Source: an uncultured Flavobacteriales bacterium
GTDB taxonomy: Bacteria; Bacteroidota; Bacteroidia; Flavobacteriales; Crocinitomicaceae
DNA: 5,935 bases
Reading direction: 5' to 3'
NCBI GenBank assembly: GCA_946886545.1
Contig: CAMPIU010000200.1
Location: 1-5,935, forward strand
The notes beneath the pieces were generated by a model. That model saw nothing but the letters and a program-made list of their open reading frames with translations, searched no databases and was not told the origin of the DNA. Position numbers and translations under genes: made by a program. Position 1 is the first letter of the stretch; each line of letters begins with the position of its first letter. Below, piece after piece: positions 1 to 5,935 of the stretch.

Positions 1-1158
1 GAGTTAAATGCAATCAAGGAAGGTGGAATATTTAAGAGAGAACGCATTATTACATCTCCGCAAGGGGCAAAAGTACATGTGAGTTCAGGTGATGAAGTAG
101 TCATTATGTGTGCAAACAATTATCTCGGACTTTCCTCTCATCCTTCCGTGATACAGGCTGCGAAAGATGCACTGGATACACATGGATTTGGTATGTCATC
201 TGTTCGTTTCATTTGCGGAACACAAGATATCCATAAAGAACTGGAAGCAAAAATTGCAAAGTTCTACGGTACTGAAGATACCATTTTGTATGCAGCTGCT
301 TTTGATGCAAACGGAGGTGTTTTCGAACCATTGTTCGGAGAAGAAGATGCAATTATTTCCGACGAACTGAACCATGCTTCAATTATTGATGGAATCCGTC
401 TATGTAAAGCACAGCGATACCGTTATAAGCATTCTGATATGGCTGACCTGGAAGAGCAACTAAAAAAAGCACAGGCGCAACGACACCGAATTATTGTTAC
501 TGACGGAGTATTTTCTATGGACGGAGATATTGCCAAAATGAATGAAATTTGTGATCTGGCTGACAAATATGATGCATTGGTGATGACAGATGAATGTCAC
601 AGTGCAGGTTTTATCGGAAAAACAGGTCGCGGAGTTCCGGAATATCACAACTGTCAGGATCGTGTAGATATTATTACCGGAACTTTGGGTAAAGCGCTTG
701 GTGGAGCAATGGGAGGTTATACAACCGGTAAAAAGGAAATCATTGAAATGCTGCGTCAGCGCTCAAGACCTTATTTATTCTCAAACTCTTTGGCACCATC
801 AATTGTAGGAGCTTCCATTGCAGTATTTGACATTTTAAGTTCTACAACAGAATTGCGCGATAAACTGGAGTCCAACACCAAATACTTCAAAGAGAAAATC
901 ATCGCAGCAGGATTTGACATCAAACCCGGTGATTCACCTATTGTTCCGATTATGCTTTATGATGCGGCCTTGTCTCAGCAATTTGCCGACAAATTATTGC
1001 AGGAAGGTGTTTATGCAATCGGGTTCTTTTATCCTGTAGTAGCAAAAGGGGCTGCACGAATCAGAACGCAAATCTCAGCGGCTCACAGTATCGAAGATTT
1101 AGACAAAGCAATTGCTGCCTTTATTAAAGTCGGAAAAGAATTGAAGGTAATTCAATAA
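1..1158 (+). CDS. kbl: Glycine C-acetyltransferase (2-amino-3-ketobutyrate CoA ligase), 5'-truncated by window edge
   Basis: This is a cytosolic PLP enzyme of the alpha-oxoamine synthase family that interconverts 2-amino-3-ketobutyrate plus CoA with glycine plus acetyl-CoA, the second step of threonine breakdown through threonine dehydrogenase. The frame is open from base 1 and 385 residues are visible. By motif register with E. coli Kbl (398 residues) about 13 N-terminal residues lie outside. Seen directly: CANNYLGL near residue 37, [30 protein letters not shown], the PLP-contacting Asp197 and His200 in TDECHSAGF, the Schiff-base Lys231 in [24 protein letters not shown], and the C-terminal GFFYPVV...[11 protein letters not shown] block. 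These match Kbl rather than the paralogues BioF, HemA or SPT. The GTG at 79 is not the start, because the reading frame and Kbl-like sequence ([11 protein letters not shown]) continue upstream of it. No threonine dehydrogenase gene follows. The gene ends 16 bases before a perfect palindrome. No canonical T-tailed terminator is seen behind it. Confidence 0.96.
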   Translation, partial: ELNAIKEGGIFKRERIITSPQGAKVHVSSGDEVVIMCANNYLGLSSHPSVIQAAKDALDTHGFGMSSVRFICGTQDIHKELEAKIAKFYGTEDTILYAAAFDANGGVFEPLFGEEDAIISDELNHASIIDGIRLCKAQRYRYKHSDMADLEEQLKKAQAQRHRIIVTDGVFSMDGDIAKMNEICDLADKYDALVMTDECHSAGFIGKTGRGVPEYHNCQDRVDIITGTLGKALGGAMGGYTTGKKEIIEMLRQRSRPYLFSNSLAPSIVGASIAVFDILSSTTELRDKLESNTKYFKEKIIAAGFDIKPGDSPIVPIMLYDAALSQQFADKLLQEGVYAIGFFYPVVAKGAARIRTQISAAHSIEDLDKAIAAFIKVGKELKVIQ

Positions 1159-1173
1159 TATTCCCATAAAAAC

Positions 1174-1213
1174 ATACACGTAGGGGCGCGATTAATCGCG
1201 CCCCTACGTGTAT
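1174..1213. repeat. Perfect 40-base palindrome of the GTAGGGGCG repeat type
   Basis: Two 20-base arms (1174-1193 and 1194-1213) are exact reverse complements with no spacer. The core is GTAGGGGCGCGATT and its mirror image. It lies 16 bases after the kbl stop. On the + strand it is followed by nine A residues, not T residues, so it is not a normal intrinsic terminator for kbl. On the opposite strand it is followed by G and five T residues. A degraded relative sits at 3234-3257, also just after a stop codon, which suggests a dispersed palindromic (REP/MITE-like) repeat. That class assignment is inference from two copies. Confidence 0.85.
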
Positions 1214-1246
1214 AAAAAAAAACCATCGCTTCAATGGAATAAAAAC

Positions 1247-1254
1247 TATCTTTG
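1247..1254 (+). promoter_or_regulatory. Probable Bacteroidota-type -7 promoter element for the GT2 gene
   Basis: TATCTTTG matches the TAnnTTTG -7 consensus of the Bacteroidota housekeeping sigma factor. It ends 65 bases before the ATG at 1320, giving an expected 5' leader of about 60 bases. No convincing TTG-type -33 element is visible about 19-21 bases upstream, so the assignment rests on the -7 box and its position between the palindrome and the gene. Confidence 0.5.
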
Positions 1255-1319
1255 TGCGCTAAAAAATCTAATGCATTCCGGTTTGTATTAGTAATCGAAC
1301 AATTAACAAAAGAGAATCT

Positions 1320-3212
1320 ATGACAAGGTCTTTACTTGTTTTATTTTGCGCGGTATTCACGCTTTCTGTTTTCGGACAAATCAAACGCGATGTTTCTGGT
1401 TATTACCAGGATTACAGAACAAAAGGACCTTCTGAAGACGTTCCGGTTCAATTGGTTAACCAAAAAACAGGCAAATCCTATCAAGCCATCACAGATGAAG
1501 ATGGTAAGTTCTTGTTTAAGAATGTTGAATTACTGGCAAATACTGATACTACTGTTTTTGAATTATCTGTTTCCAACAAGAAATACAAACAGGAAATATT
1601 CACTATTAAGATCGACTCTGATCATACGGGTGAATACAAAATGGATCGGAAAAACCCGTTTAAAACTTCTACGAAAGTAACGTGGATGTTTAACTGGGGA
1701 GATTGGAACGGAAAAGAAAATTACTGGTCTCACTTCACTGCAAAAGCAGTATTAGTCATTTATGGGTTTTGTTTGGTTTTGGTATTCATTTACTCCTTGC
1801 TTCAACTTTCCCTGTCCATTGCATACGCAAAAAGCAAAAAACGCAAGTCAGAGGAGGTGAAACCGGTATACAATCCGGAGACAGCTCTTACGGTTACGGT
1901 TCAGCTACCGATGTACAATGAAATGTATGTTGCTGACCGGATCATTGAAGCCGCCGCCGCGTTCGATTACCCTAGAGACAAATTCGATATCCAGGTATTG
2001 GATGATTCAACGGATGAAACCAAAGACCTGATTGCTAAAAAAGTAGCTGAAGTAGCAGCGCGCGGAATCCGGATCGAGCATATTCATCGTGTAGACAGAA
2101 CCGGATATAAGGCCGGAGCTTTGGACTCAGCGATGAACAAAGTACAAGGTGAGTTTATCGCAATCTTTGATGCCGATTTCGTTCCGGAAAGTGATTGGTT
2201 ACAACGTACCATGCCTTATTTCGAAATGGATGACAATATTGGGGTTGTTCAAACACGTTGGGGACATTTAAATAAAACGTATTCTATGCTTACCGAATTA
2301 CAGGCATTCGGTTTGAACGGTCACTTTGCTGCTGAGCAAGGAGGACGTAATGCTGCAGGACATTTCATCAACTTTAACGGTACCGGTGGTATTTGGCGTA
2401 AAAAATGTATTGAAAGTGCCGGAGGTTGGGAACACGATACCTTGACTGAAGATTTGGATTTGAGTTACCGTGCCCAGTTAAGAGGATGGAAATTCAAATA
2501 TTTGGAAGATGTAGTAGCTCCAGCTGAATTACCAATTACCATGTCAGCATTGAAAGCGCAGCAACACCGTTGGATGAAAGGTGGAGCGGAATGTTTCGTT
2601 AAAATGTGGAAAACGATCCTGACATTTAAAAACGTAAGACTTTCCGACCGCGTTCATGGAATGGCACATTTGTTCAATTCATCGGTGTTCATGTTCATCT
2701 TGATCATGTCATTACTGAGCTTGGTAGTTTTACAAATTAAGGATAGTTTCTCCGATTTAAACTACGTGATCCAATACGGTTCCGTATTTATCCTGAGTAC
2801 AGTTTTCCTGATGTATTACTACTGGCTGGCTTACCGTGACAAAACAGCCAACAAGTTTACTTCGTTCTTCCGTTTCGTCGGACGTTTCTTTTTATTCCTT
2901 ACAGTATCATTAGGGCTTTCCTTAGCGAATACAATCGCAGTATTGGAAGGATTTATGGGAATCAAGAGTTCGTTCGTCAGAACGCCTAAATTCAACGTAA
3001 GCAAGAAAAATGAATTCAAAGGAAACAAATACGACAAGAAAAGCATTTCTTTGATCACTATCGGCGAAGGAATCTTAATGTGCGTATTCGGATTTACCGT
3101 TGTGAACAGATCCATTTACGGAGATTTGGGAATGGTTCCTTTCCATTTAATGCTGACGATCGGATACGGCATTATTTTCTTCAATTCAATCAAAGAATTG
3201 AGAAGAGGATAA
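1320..3212 (+). CDS. Membrane GT2 glycosyltransferase (cellulose synthase/CslA-like) with N-terminal extracytoplasmic CarboxypepD_reg-like domain
   Basis: This is a 630-residue processive-type family 2 glycosyltransferase, probably making or exporting a beta-linked polysaccharide from a nucleotide sugar at the inner membrane. Domains in order: a signal peptide at about 1-19 (hydrophobic, ending SVFG before Q20); an extracytoplasmic beta-sandwich at about 22-110 with the TDEDGKFLFKNV signature (58-69) of carboxypeptidase-regulatory-like domains; a membrane segment at about 143-169; a cytosolic GT2 domain at about 188-440; and four to five C-terminal membrane segments at about 453-472, 484-505, 516-541, 577-595 and 604-622. 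Catalytic motifs are all present: DDSTD (Asp228, Asp229), DAD (Asp284, Asp286), TED (Asp378 as base) and QQHRW (414-418). The QQHRW form resembles plant CslA glucan/mannan synthases. No PilZ domain is present, so c-di-GMP control of the BcsA kind is not expected. Neighbours give no partner such as BcsB or an export porin. The start is ATG at 1320, because it begins the signal peptide directly. The family call is firm; the sugar and product are unknown. Confidence 0.9.
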   Translation: MTRSLLVLFCAVFTLSVFGQIKRDVSGYYQDYRTKGPSEDVPVQLVNQKTGKSYQAITDEDGKFLFKNVELLANTDTTVFELSVSNKKYKQEIFTIKIDSDHTGEYKMDRKNPFKTSTKVTWMFNWGDWNGKENYWSHFTAKAVLVIYGFCLVLVFIYSLLQLSLSIAYAKSKKRKSEEVKPVYNPETALTVTVQLPMYNEMYVADRIIEAAAAFDYPRDKFDIQVLDDSTDETKDLIAKKVAEVAARGIRIEHIHRVDRTGYKAGALDSAMNKVQGEFIAIFDADFVPESDWLQRTMPYFEMDDNIGVVQTRWGHLNKTYSMLTELQAFGLNGHFAAEQGGRNAAGHFINFNGTGGIWRKKCIESAGGWEHDTLTEDLDLSYRAQLRGWKFKYLEDVVAPAELPITMSALKAQQHRWMKGGAECFVKMWKTILTFKNVRLSDRVHGMAHLFNSSVFMFILIMSLLSLVVLQIKDSFSDLNYVIQYGSVFILSTVFLMYYYWLAYRDKTANKFTSFFRFVGRFFLFLTVSLGLSLANTIAVLEGFMGIKSSFVRTPKFNVSKKNEFKGNKYDKKSISLITIGEGILMCVFGFTVVNRSIYGDLGMVPFHLMLTIGYGIIFFNSIKELRRG

Positions 3213-3233
3213 AATCAATCAAAATATAAAAAC

Positions 3234-3257
3234 GTAGGGGCGTAAACGCTCCTCTAC
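3234..3257. repeat. Degraded GTAGGGGCG palindromic repeat copy
   Basis: GTAGGGGCGT and an imperfect mirror arm ending CTCTAC flank a short AA centre; the right arm is two bases longer and has changes. The left part matches the palindrome at 1174-1213 (GTAGGGGCG), and both copies are preceded by ATAAAAAC (six further bases intervene in the first copy). It begins 22 bases after the GT2 stop codon and lies upstream of the true terminator. It looks like a decayed copy of the same repeat family. Confidence 0.6.
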
Positions 3258-3275
3258 TGTACCTGATAAAAACAG

Positions 3276-3311
3276 AAACCCGAATTGTAAAGGATACAAT
3301 TCGGGTTTTTT
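3276..3311 (+). terminator. Intrinsic terminator of the GT2 gene, probably bidirectional
   Basis: A perfect 14-base stem (AAACCCGAATTGTA at 3276-3289, paired with 3295-3308) encloses a 5-base loop (AAGGA) and runs into six T residues at 3306-3311. It lies 64 bases after the GT2 stop. On the - strand the same stem is followed by TTTCTGTTTTTATC, T-rich enough to end the convergent pnt operon, whose last stop codon is at 3377. Confidence 0.88.
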
Positions 3312-3376
3312 ATTAGTCATTGGTGACGCTATCCAAAAAGTCAGAGAATTCTCTTTCTTTTTCTACCAATAACTAA

Positions 3377-3769
3377 TTAAAATTGAGAGTGGGACACTTT
3401 CAGGATTTCCACTTCCTGAATTCCATTTGGAAACTCCCACATAATCTTATCTCTTTCTGCATATCCGATCAAAGCAGAACCCATTGGGGTCAAAATAGAA
3501 ATGCGTTTTTGTTCTGAATTGGAATACTCCGGTAATACCAACTGAATCTTCATTGGACCAAACGGAGTACTCACATCCACAATGCTATTCAAACGGATAA
3601 CATCAGCAGGAAACTCTTCTGCATCATGAATAAGTTTAGCTGTTTTCAATTCTTCCTTTAAACGGGTGATACAACTATTCATCAAATTAGCGGATTCGGA
3701 AATGGGATGGATCAATTCTTTAATGATCTCATACTCCCGGATATCTAAAATTAACCACGAATACTTCAT
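3377..3769 (-). CDS. Rnk-like / GreA-GreB C-terminal domain protein
   Basis: This is a 130-residue protein with a short helical N-terminal region (about 10-47) and a C-terminal FKBP-like GreA/GreB C-terminal domain (about 48-126). The blocks EEFPADVIRLNSIV (51-64) and ILTPMGSALIGYAERDKIMWEFPNG (92-116) align well by eye with E. coli Rnk, which has EEMPHDVVTMNSRV and [23 protein letters not shown], and the lengths are close (136 in E. coli). Rnk-type proteins bind RNA polymerase like Gre factors but have a coiled coil too short to reach the active site in the GreA manner, so transcript cleavage is not expected. The ATG at 3769 is 2 bases after the pntB stop codon (TAG-GA-ATG), so it is almost certainly the last gene of the pnt transcript and translationally coupled. 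The link to transhydrogenase function is unknown. The symbol rnk is withheld because orthology, rather than family membership, is not shown. Confidence 0.85.
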   Translation of the reverse strand: MKYSWLILDIREYEIIKELIHPISESANLMNSCITRLKEELKTAKLIHDAEEFPADVIRLNSIVDVSTPFGPMKIQLVLPEYSNSEQKRISILTPMGSALIGYAERDKIMWEFPNGIQEVEILKVSHSQF

Positions 3770-3771
3770 TC

Positions 3772-5175
3772 CTAAAAATTCAGTGTTTTTAACTCTCCGA
3801 TTACTCCGGAAAGAGCATCTTTTGCATCAGCGAATAACAAATGACAATTGTCTTCGCCAAACAAACTATTCTCTACCCCCGCATATCCTTTACTCATTCC
3901 GCGTTTAATCACCACTACTTGTTTCGAATTATATGCTTTGATGATCGGCATGCCAAATATCGGACTCGAAGAATCGTTCTCAGCGGCAGGATTTACCACA
4001 TCATTGGCACCTATCACAATGGAAACATCGTAAGAAGACATCTCATCATTAACCTCATCCATCTCTTTCAATTTATCGTAATGCACATCTGCTTCTGCCA
4101 AAAGTACATTCATGTGACCAGGCATACGACCCGCCACCGGATGAATGATGTAATCGACTTCTACTCCCTTCGATTCAAGGAGTTGTTCCAACTGTGTGCA
4201 CAAATGCTGAGCTTGGGCTACTGCCAGACCATAACCCGGAATAATTGCTACTTTACCGGAAAATGCAAGATTGGTTGCCAGCTCACCGATAGAGGTACGC
4301 TTGATCTCCATAACTGCAGCCTCACCCCCCGATGTGGTCCCTGAACCTTTGAAACTGCCTGCCAACACATTCCATATAGAACGATTCATGGCTTTGCACA
4401 TCAATAAAGTCAGTAAAACCCCTGCCGAACCAACAAAAATCCCTCCGGAAATCATCAGCAAATTATGGAACATAATTCCGGCCAGTGCAGTTGCCACTCC
4501 GGTTAATGAATTCAATAAAGAAATCACGACTGGCATATCCGCTCCTCCGATCGGGAAGACAAAAACCAATCCATAAAGCGTTGCTAAAACTCCCAGAATA
4601 ACGATTTCCTGAATCAAATTCAAATTCAGTATTTCAAAAGAGACTAAAAAAGGAAGAGCAATCATCGCAAGTAACAGTAAACGAGATGCAATAGAAACGA
4701 AGCGTGTACGAATGTCTTTCTGCTTTCCCGACAATTTCAAATATGCTATCACACTTCCTGAAAAAGAGGTTGCACCAATCATCATCGCAGTCATCAAAAC
4801 TACTTCTGCTGCACGATCTGTATTATTCCCATAATACAATTGCTGACCTTCAATAATTCCCAGGAGTAAAGCACAGCCTCCACCCATCGCATTAAAATAG
4901 GAAACCAGCTGCGGCATTTTGGTCATTTCCGCTTTATCAGACATGCGCTTGCCGAGAACCGTTCCCACAAGAATCGCGATAATAATCAGAATTAAATTGA
5001 TCGTAACCGGACCTCCGAAAAAAGTGTAAATCACAGTAACTACAATGGCCAGGGTCATTCCCAAACCAGCAATGATATTGCCCAATCGGGCGTATTGAGG
5101 TGAACTCAAAAATTTAAGTCCGATGATAAACGAGATCATCGCCAGAAAGTAACTTACTTCCAGTAAAATTGTCAT
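3772..5175 (-). CDS. pntB: NAD(P) transhydrogenase subunit beta (membrane domain II plus NADP(H)-binding domain III)
   Basis: This is the 467-residue large subunit of the proton-translocating transhydrogenase, which drives hydride transfer from NADH to NADP+ with the proton gradient; E. coli PntB has 462 residues. Residues 1 to about 260 form a polytopic membrane domain with the GGADMPVV motif (Asp213) and LLNS (Asn222). After a short linker, domain III shows the Rossmann-type PGYGLAVAQAQ (313-323), HPVAGRMPGHMNVLLAEA (345-362), GANDVVNPAA with Asp392, and KRGMSKGYAG with Lys424-Arg425. All NADP(H) site residues I can place are present. The E. coli proton-channel residue His91 is replaced here by Asn95 (MPQLVSYFNAM). 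The ATG at 5175 gives a normal N-terminus. Fifteen further in-frame sense codons lie upstream before the pntAB stop, without an ATG, GTG or TTG. The Rnk-like gene follows after 2 bases. Confidence 0.97.
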   Translation of the reverse strand: MTILLEVSYFLAMISFIIGLKFLSSPQYARLGNIIAGLGMTLAIVVTVIYTFFGGPVTINLILIIIAILVGTVLGKRMSDKAEMTKMPQLVSYFNAMGGGCALLLGIIEGQQLYYGNNTDRAAEVVLMTAMMIGATSFSGSVIAYLKLSGKQKDIRTRFVSIASRLLLLAMIALPFLVSFEILNLNLIQEIVILGVLATLYGLVFVFPIGGADMPVVISLLNSLTGVATALAGIMFHNLLMISGGIFVGSAGVLLTLLMCKAMNRSIWNVLAGSFKGSGTTSGGEAAVMEIKRTSIGELATNLAFSGKVAIIPGYGLAVAQAQHLCTQLEQLLESKGVEVDYIIHPVAGRMPGHMNVLLAEADVHYDKLKEMDEVNDEMSSYDVSIVIGANDVVNPAAENDSSSPIFGMPIIKAYNSKQVVVIKRGMSKGYAGVENSLFGEDNCHLLFADAKDALSGVIGELKTLNF

Positions 5176-5220
5176 AATTAATAGTTTGAAATTTAGATCT
5201 GAATCTCCTTTTACAAAGGG
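5176..5220 (-). other. In-frame, stop-free spacer between pntAB and pntB
   Basis: The 45 bases between the pntAB TAA and the pntB ATG are exactly 15 codons, none of them a stop, so the two genes share one frame interrupted by a single TAA. An AAGGAG sequence lies about 29 bases before the ATG, too far for a normal Shine-Dalgarno role. A small CCTTT-GTA-AAAGG hairpin is possible next to the stop codon. Confidence 0.7.
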
Positions 5221-5523
5221 TTATGATTTCTTTTTGGAGAACATGGATAAAATACGACCTGTAACAAAGAAGCCCCCGGAGATGTTTAATGTTCCCAAAA
5301 GGACCGCCAAAAAGCCTAAGGTCAGGTTTAAATAATCCGTCGGAGGAACATGGTACATGGTAATAATGGCTCCGGCCAGAATTACACCATGAATTGCATT
5401 AGCACCTGACATTAACGGGGTGTGTAAAATCGCCGGTACGTTGGAGATAATTTCGATCCCCAAAAAGATACACAACAACACAAAATAAATTGGGGCCTGA
5501 TTGCCCGAAATAAAATCTAACAT
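5221..5523 (-). CDS. pntAB: NAD(P) transhydrogenase subunit alpha part 2 (membrane subunit)
   Basis: This is a 100-residue integral membrane subunit that supplies the alpha-side helices of domain II, corresponding to the C-terminal membrane part of E. coli PntA. About three membrane segments are visible (about 9-28, 40-57 and 65-88), followed by a basic tail (SKKKS). The signature VPAILHTPLMSGANAIHGV (29-47) is diagnostic. It contains His45, in the position where E. coli PntA has Ser (NAISG). The split of alpha into two genes is the Rhodospirillum/Thermus type of organisation. The ATG overlaps the last seven bases of pntAA, which implies translational coupling; pntB follows 45 bases later in the same frame. 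It is expected to assemble with PntAA and PntB in the inner membrane. Confidence 0.95.
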   Translation of the reverse strand: MLDFISGNQAPIYFVLLCIFLGIEIISNVPAILHTPLMSGANAIHGVILAGAIITMYHVPPTDYLNLTLGFLAVLLGTLNISGGFFVTGRILSMFSKKKS

Positions 5524-5935
5524 ACTTCTTGTTTAATAAATGGTATTAATCTTTCGTGGACAATTTCTCCATCCTGAATAAGCATACTTCCTTTCAGAAT
5601 AGGATCCTCAAATCGGGATATTGCATCGAGTTGCTTGTAATGCTTCAGAAAGTTGAAATAATTTGTTGCCAGCAACTGGGAAGCTGTCTGAGCCAATTCA
5701 CGCGACAGGTAAGAATCCCCGACAATCTTTACACCGCAATGGACGATCGTCTTTCTATCCATAGTCAGAGCGCAATTTCCTCCTTGTTCGGAAGCAAGGT
5801 CAATGATGACAGATCCCTGTTTCATTTTTTCCACGCTGGACTTTTCTATCAGTAAAGGCGCTCTTTTTCCCGGAATATTTGCCGTTGTAATAACAATCGC
5901 TGCTTCTGACACATATTTATCAATCAGTTTACGTT
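5517..5935 (-). CDS. pntAA: NAD(P) transhydrogenase subunit alpha part 1 (NAD(H)-binding domain I), truncated by window edge
   Basis: This is the C-terminal 138 residues of the soluble NAD(H)-binding domain I, related to alanine dehydrogenase. The frame is open to base 5935, so the GTG at 5912 is not the start, and the N-terminal part (roughly 230-250 residues by family length) is outside the window. Visible motifs, numbered from the first complete codon, are ITTANIPGKRAP (15-26), KMKQGSVIIDLA (36-47) and EQGGNC (49-54), followed by the GVKIVGDSYLSRELAQTASQL segment and a C-terminal region (FEDPILKGSMLIQDGEIVHERL) typical of PntA. The chain ends at KQEVC without membrane helices, as expected for the three-subunit form. 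Its stop codon lies inside the start of pntAB (7-base overlap). The operon promoter must be beyond the right edge. Confidence 0.94.
   Translation of the reverse strand, partial: RKLIDKYVSEAAIVITTANIPGKRAPLLIEKSSVEKMKQGSVIIDLASEQGGNCALTMDRKTIVHCGVKIVGDSYLSRELAQTASQLLATNYFNFLKHYKQLDAISRFEDPILKGSMLIQDGEIVHERLIPFIKQEVC

Noticed and set aside
79..81. GTG as the start of kbl
   Set aside because: The frame stays open to base 1 and the upstream codons encode the Kbl N-terminal region; the gene is simply cut by the window edge.
1174..1222. The 40-base palindrome as an ordinary rho-independent terminator of kbl
   Set aside because: It is followed by A9 rather than a T tract on the + strand, and it has relatives elsewhere in the window, so a repeat is the better description.
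2831..3115. 94-codon open frame on the - strand opposite the GT2 membrane region
   Set aside because: It is antisense to conserved membrane helices of the GT2 gene, with no recognisable motif and no start signal.
1320..3212. Calling the GT2 gene bcsA (cellulose synthase)
   Set aside because: There is no PilZ domain and no neighbouring bcsB, bcsC or bcsZ, and the QQHRW motif is closer to CslA-type enzymes; the product sugar cannot be told from sequence.
3343..3354. AGAGAATTCTCT palindrome with T-rich flanks after the Rnk-like gene
   Set aside because: It is only 12 bases with an AT core, so any hairpin would be very weak; the stem at 3276-3311 is a far better terminator.
3841..4344. 167-codon open frame on the + strand opposite pntB
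   Set aside because: It is antisense to strongly conserved pntB domain III; its translation has no recognisable domain and looks like a shadow frame.
5556..5855. 99-codon open frame on the + strand opposite pntAA
   Set aside because: It is a shadow of the pntAA coding frame.
5910..5912. GTG as the start of a short 131-residue gene
   Set aside because: The sequence around it (KYVSEAAIVITTANIPGK) is the interior of PntAA domain I and the frame is open to the window edge.

Overview
The window is a chromosomal stretch that looks like a Bacteroidota genome, probably Flavobacteriales or a close relative. The evidence is a TATCTTTG promoter element of the TAnnTTTG type used by this phylum, AT-rich start regions without clear Shine-Dalgarno sequences, a CarboxypepD_reg-like beta-sandwich domain on a membrane protein, and generally AT-rich sequence. 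The lineage is inferred from style; no marker gene settles it.

Layout. Two genes lie on the + strand. The first is kbl (glycine C-acetyltransferase), cut by the left edge and ending at 1158. The second is a 630-residue membrane glycosyltransferase of family GT2 (1320-3212), which seems to have its own promoter at 1247-1254. Each is followed within about 25 bases by a copy of a GTAGGGGCG palindromic repeat: a perfect 40-base palindrome at 1174-1213 and a degraded copy at 3234-3257. A strong hairpin terminator at 3276-3311 closes the + strand block and can serve the convergent operon as well.

The right half is a tightly packed - strand operon read from right to left: pntAA (partial, cut by the right edge), pntAB, pntB, then a small Rnk/GreA-GreB C-terminal-domain gene. 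The first three encode the three-subunit form of proton-translocating NAD(P) transhydrogenase: the NAD(H)-binding domain I, the short membrane subunit, and the large membrane plus NADP(H)-binding subunit. pntAA and pntAB overlap by 7 bases, pntAB and pntB are in the same frame separated by one stop codon and 15 sense codons, and the Rnk-like gene starts 2 bases after pntB.

How the genes relate. The transhydrogenase genes form one membrane machine that couples the proton gradient to hydride transfer between NADH and NADP+. The Rnk-like protein probably acts on RNA polymerase and is linked to them only by transcription. Kbl (threonine/glycine metabolism) and the GT2 enzyme (extracellular or envelope beta-glycan synthesis, substrate unknown) have no evident link with each other or with the pnt operon.

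I see no clear sign of a novel defence, mobile or RNA system. The points most worth a second look are the extracytoplasmic domain fused to the front of the GT2 synthase, the His/Asn arrangement in the transhydrogenase proton channel, the repeat family after consecutive stop codons, and the coupling of an Rnk-like factor to pnt.
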